Of a DNA stretch of 64,000 nt, positions 62,752 through 64,000 are shown in pieces. The stretch is from Sphingorhabdus sp. Lineage in GTDB: Bacteria; Pseudomonadota; Alphaproteobacteria; Sphingomonadales; Sphingomonadaceae. Within the stretch, counting starts at the first letter, position 1, and every line of letters begins with the position of its first letter. A program made the position numbers and the translations under genes. The notes under the pieces were generated by a model that saw only the letters and a program-made list of their open reading frames with translations, searched no databases and was not told the origin of the DNA. The DNA is taken from NCBI RefSeq assembly GCF_023910635.1, contig NZ_JAAVVZ010000003.1, positions 124,001 to 188,000 on the forward strand. The letters are read 5' to 3'.

Positions 62752-64000
62752 ACGCTGGCAAAAACCCAAAAGGTTCGACTGCAACCTGATCGTCATTGGC
62801 GCGGGTTCTGCGGGCCTCGTGTCGGCCTATATCGCGGCCATGGTGCAGGCCAAGGTGACGTTGATTGAGGCGCATGCGATGGGCGGGGATTGCCTGAACA
62901 CCGGATGCGTGCCGTCGAAAGCGCTGATCAAAAGCGCGAAGGTTGCCCACCAGATTGCCGATGCCGCGCGCTTTGGTATTGACGTTGGCGCACCCGTCAT
63001 TGACTTTCCCGCCGTCATGCGCCGCGTGCGGGACGTTATCACTGCCATTGAACCCCATGATAGCGTTGAACGCTTTACGGGCCTTGGGGTTGATTGTGTG
63101 CAGGGTTACGCGCGCTTCATCGACCCATGGACCGTCGAGATTGATGGCGCACGGCAGCTGACGGCGAAGTCGTTCATTATTGCCACGGGCGCAGCGCCGC
63201 TTATTCCGCCGCTACCCGGTGTCGAGGATAGCGGCTATCTGACCAGCGAAACTTTGTGGGACGCCATGGCCACGCGGCCCGCCGCGCCGACCAGGCTCGT
63301 CATCTTAGGTGGCGGGCCGATTGGCTGTGAACTGGCGCAGGCATTTCAGCGGCTTGGATCGAATGTCACCATAATCGAAATGGCCGAACGTTTGCTGATG
63401 AAGGAAGATGCAGACGCCGCTGCATTAATCACGACGCGTCTTGAAGCCGAGGGCGTGTCGGTCCTTAATAACCATCGCGCAGTGCGGTTTGCAGCAAGCA
63501 AGGCGCTATATGTGGCGGGGCCGGACGGCGAGGTCGAAATTGCCTATGATGACATCATCATTGCGGTTGGACGCAAGCCCCGCATCGCAGGCTTTGGTTT
63601 GGAAGAGCTTGGGCTGATCGTCGATGGACGGCTGGACAATGATGCATTTTTGCGCACCAACTTGCCCCATATTTTATGTGCAGGCGATGTGGCGGGGCGT
63701 CAGCAGCTTACCCATGGCGGTAGTCATGAGGCATGGTATGCCAGCGTGAATGCGCTTGCGCGTCCCTTCAAAAAATACCGCACCGATTATCGCGTCCTGC
63801 CGCGTGTGACCTATACTGAGCCAGAGTTGGCGACCGTAGGCCTGACGCAAGCCGAAGCCGAAGCGCAGGGCCTTTCCTTTGATCTCACGCGGTACGATCT
63901 GGATGATCTTGACCGCGCCATTGCCGAAAGCGAGGCGCATGGTTTTGTGAAAATCCTGACCGCAAAAGGCAGCGACCGGATATTGGGCGCGACGATCATT
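62744..64000 (+). CDS. FAD-dependent pyridine nucleotide-disulfide oxidoreductase (3' truncated)
   Basis: Class I disulfide reductase resembling mercuric reductase/dihydrolipoyl dehydrogenase; the frame is open to the window end (419 codons seen). GTG at 62744 overlaps the previous stop by eight bases. FAD loop LIVIGAGSAGLVSAYIAA, redox cysteines in GGDCLNTGCVPSKALIKSAK, NAD loop LVILGGGPIGCELAQAFQRLG, ILCAGDVAGRQQLTHG and TYTEPELATVGLTQAEAEAQG. No MerA-type heavy-metal domain at the N-terminus and no mer genes nearby, so a mercury role is unlikely. Substrate unknown. Confidence 0.9.
   Translation, partial: MAERWQKPKRFDCNLIVIGAGSAGLVSAYIAAMVQAKVTLIEAHAMGGDCLNTGCVPSKALIKSAKVAHQIADAARFGIDVGAPVIDFPAVMRRVRDVITAIEPHDSVERFTGLGVDCVQGYARFIDPWTVEIDGARQLTAKSFIIATGAAPLIPPLPGVEDSGYLTSETLWDAMATRPAAPTRLVILGGGPIGCELAQAFQRLGSNVTIIEMAERLLMKEDADAAALITTRLEAEGVSVLNNHRAVRFAASKALYVAGPDGEVEIAYDDIIIAVGRKPRIAGFGLEELGLIVDGRLDNDAFLRTNLPHILCAGDVAGRQQLTHGGSHEAWYASVNALARPFKKYRTDYRVLPRVTYTEPELATVGLTQAEAEAQGLSFDLTRYDLDDLDRAIAESEAHGFVKILTAKGSDRILGATII

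Noticed and set aside
62744-64000. Mercuric reductase and a mercury-resistance operon
   Set aside because: No MerA metal-binding N-terminal domain, no merR/T/P genes, and coupling to a TVP38 gene; a generic disulfide reductase is a safer call.

Overview
The window looks like chromosomal core DNA from an alphaproteobacterium of the Sphingomonadales (Sphingopyxis/Sphingorhabdus-like). I infer this from protein character, from the gene order parB-parA-rsmG-mnmG-mnmE ... rho-hemJ-hemE | ppsR-maf-aroE-coaE-dnaQ, from a LexA site of the GTTC-N7-GTTC type, from a CtrA-type TTAA-N7-TTAAC site, and from REP-like hairpins typical of the group. No species can be named from the sequence alone. Coding density is very high, many genes overlap by ATGA, and I see no insertion sequence, prophage or CRISPR array.

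Layout. 1-5.1 kb (+): the 3' end of leuS, then lptE, holA, msrB and a class A penicillin-binding protein. 5.1-10.2 kb (-): ftsK, lolA, a Rho-independent terminator, xthA and ribA. 10.4-13.8 kb: a UbiH-type hydroxylase, an OmpA-like lipoprotein and a CNNM/CBS membrane protein. 13.9-25.8 kb (+): a TCA-cycle block of sdhB, a thioesterase, zapE, an M20 peptidase, mdh, sucD, a GIY-YIG nuclease gene bracketed by REP hairpins, sucA, sucB and lpdA. sucC and sdhCDA are not here. 25.8-31.6 kb: a TRIC-type membrane protein, an Lrp/LysE divergent pair, a 51-codon membrane-protein gene overlapping an exported msrA, an aminotransferase, pabB(C) and tRNA-Gly(CCC). 31.7-36.5 kb (-): a glutathione-dependent formaldehyde operon (frmA-VOC-proX-fghA), a 267-bp nested inverted-repeat element, and a sulfite-oxidase-type molybdoprotein with its cytochrome b.

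36.5-50.8 kb is the replication-origin neighbourhood. Two perfect parS sites lie in and beside rsmG and mnmG. The 302-bp hemE-ppsR interval carries an AT-rich tract, a perfect DnaA box and two near matches, and is the likely oriC. Apart from the dienelactone hydrolase gene (+), the genes from parB to hemE run leftward, and those from ppsR to ptsN run rightward, as expected for replication leaving this interval in both directions.

50.8-64 kb: hpf, ptsN, a DUF1491 protein, a SleB-type hydrolase, SOS-controlled mmcB, a leftward cluster (DUF3604, sterol-desaturase family, old yellow enzyme), an EamA transporter, a COQ9-family gene, feoAB, ssb, and a TVP38/TMEM64 protein coupled to a flavin disulfide reductase cut by the window edge.

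The least explained structures are the REP/GIY-YIG insertion inside the suc operon, the 267-bp structured element at 34.6 kb with its TAGGGTCAGG motif recurring at three gene ends, and the long imperfect palindrome that exactly fills the gap before zapE.
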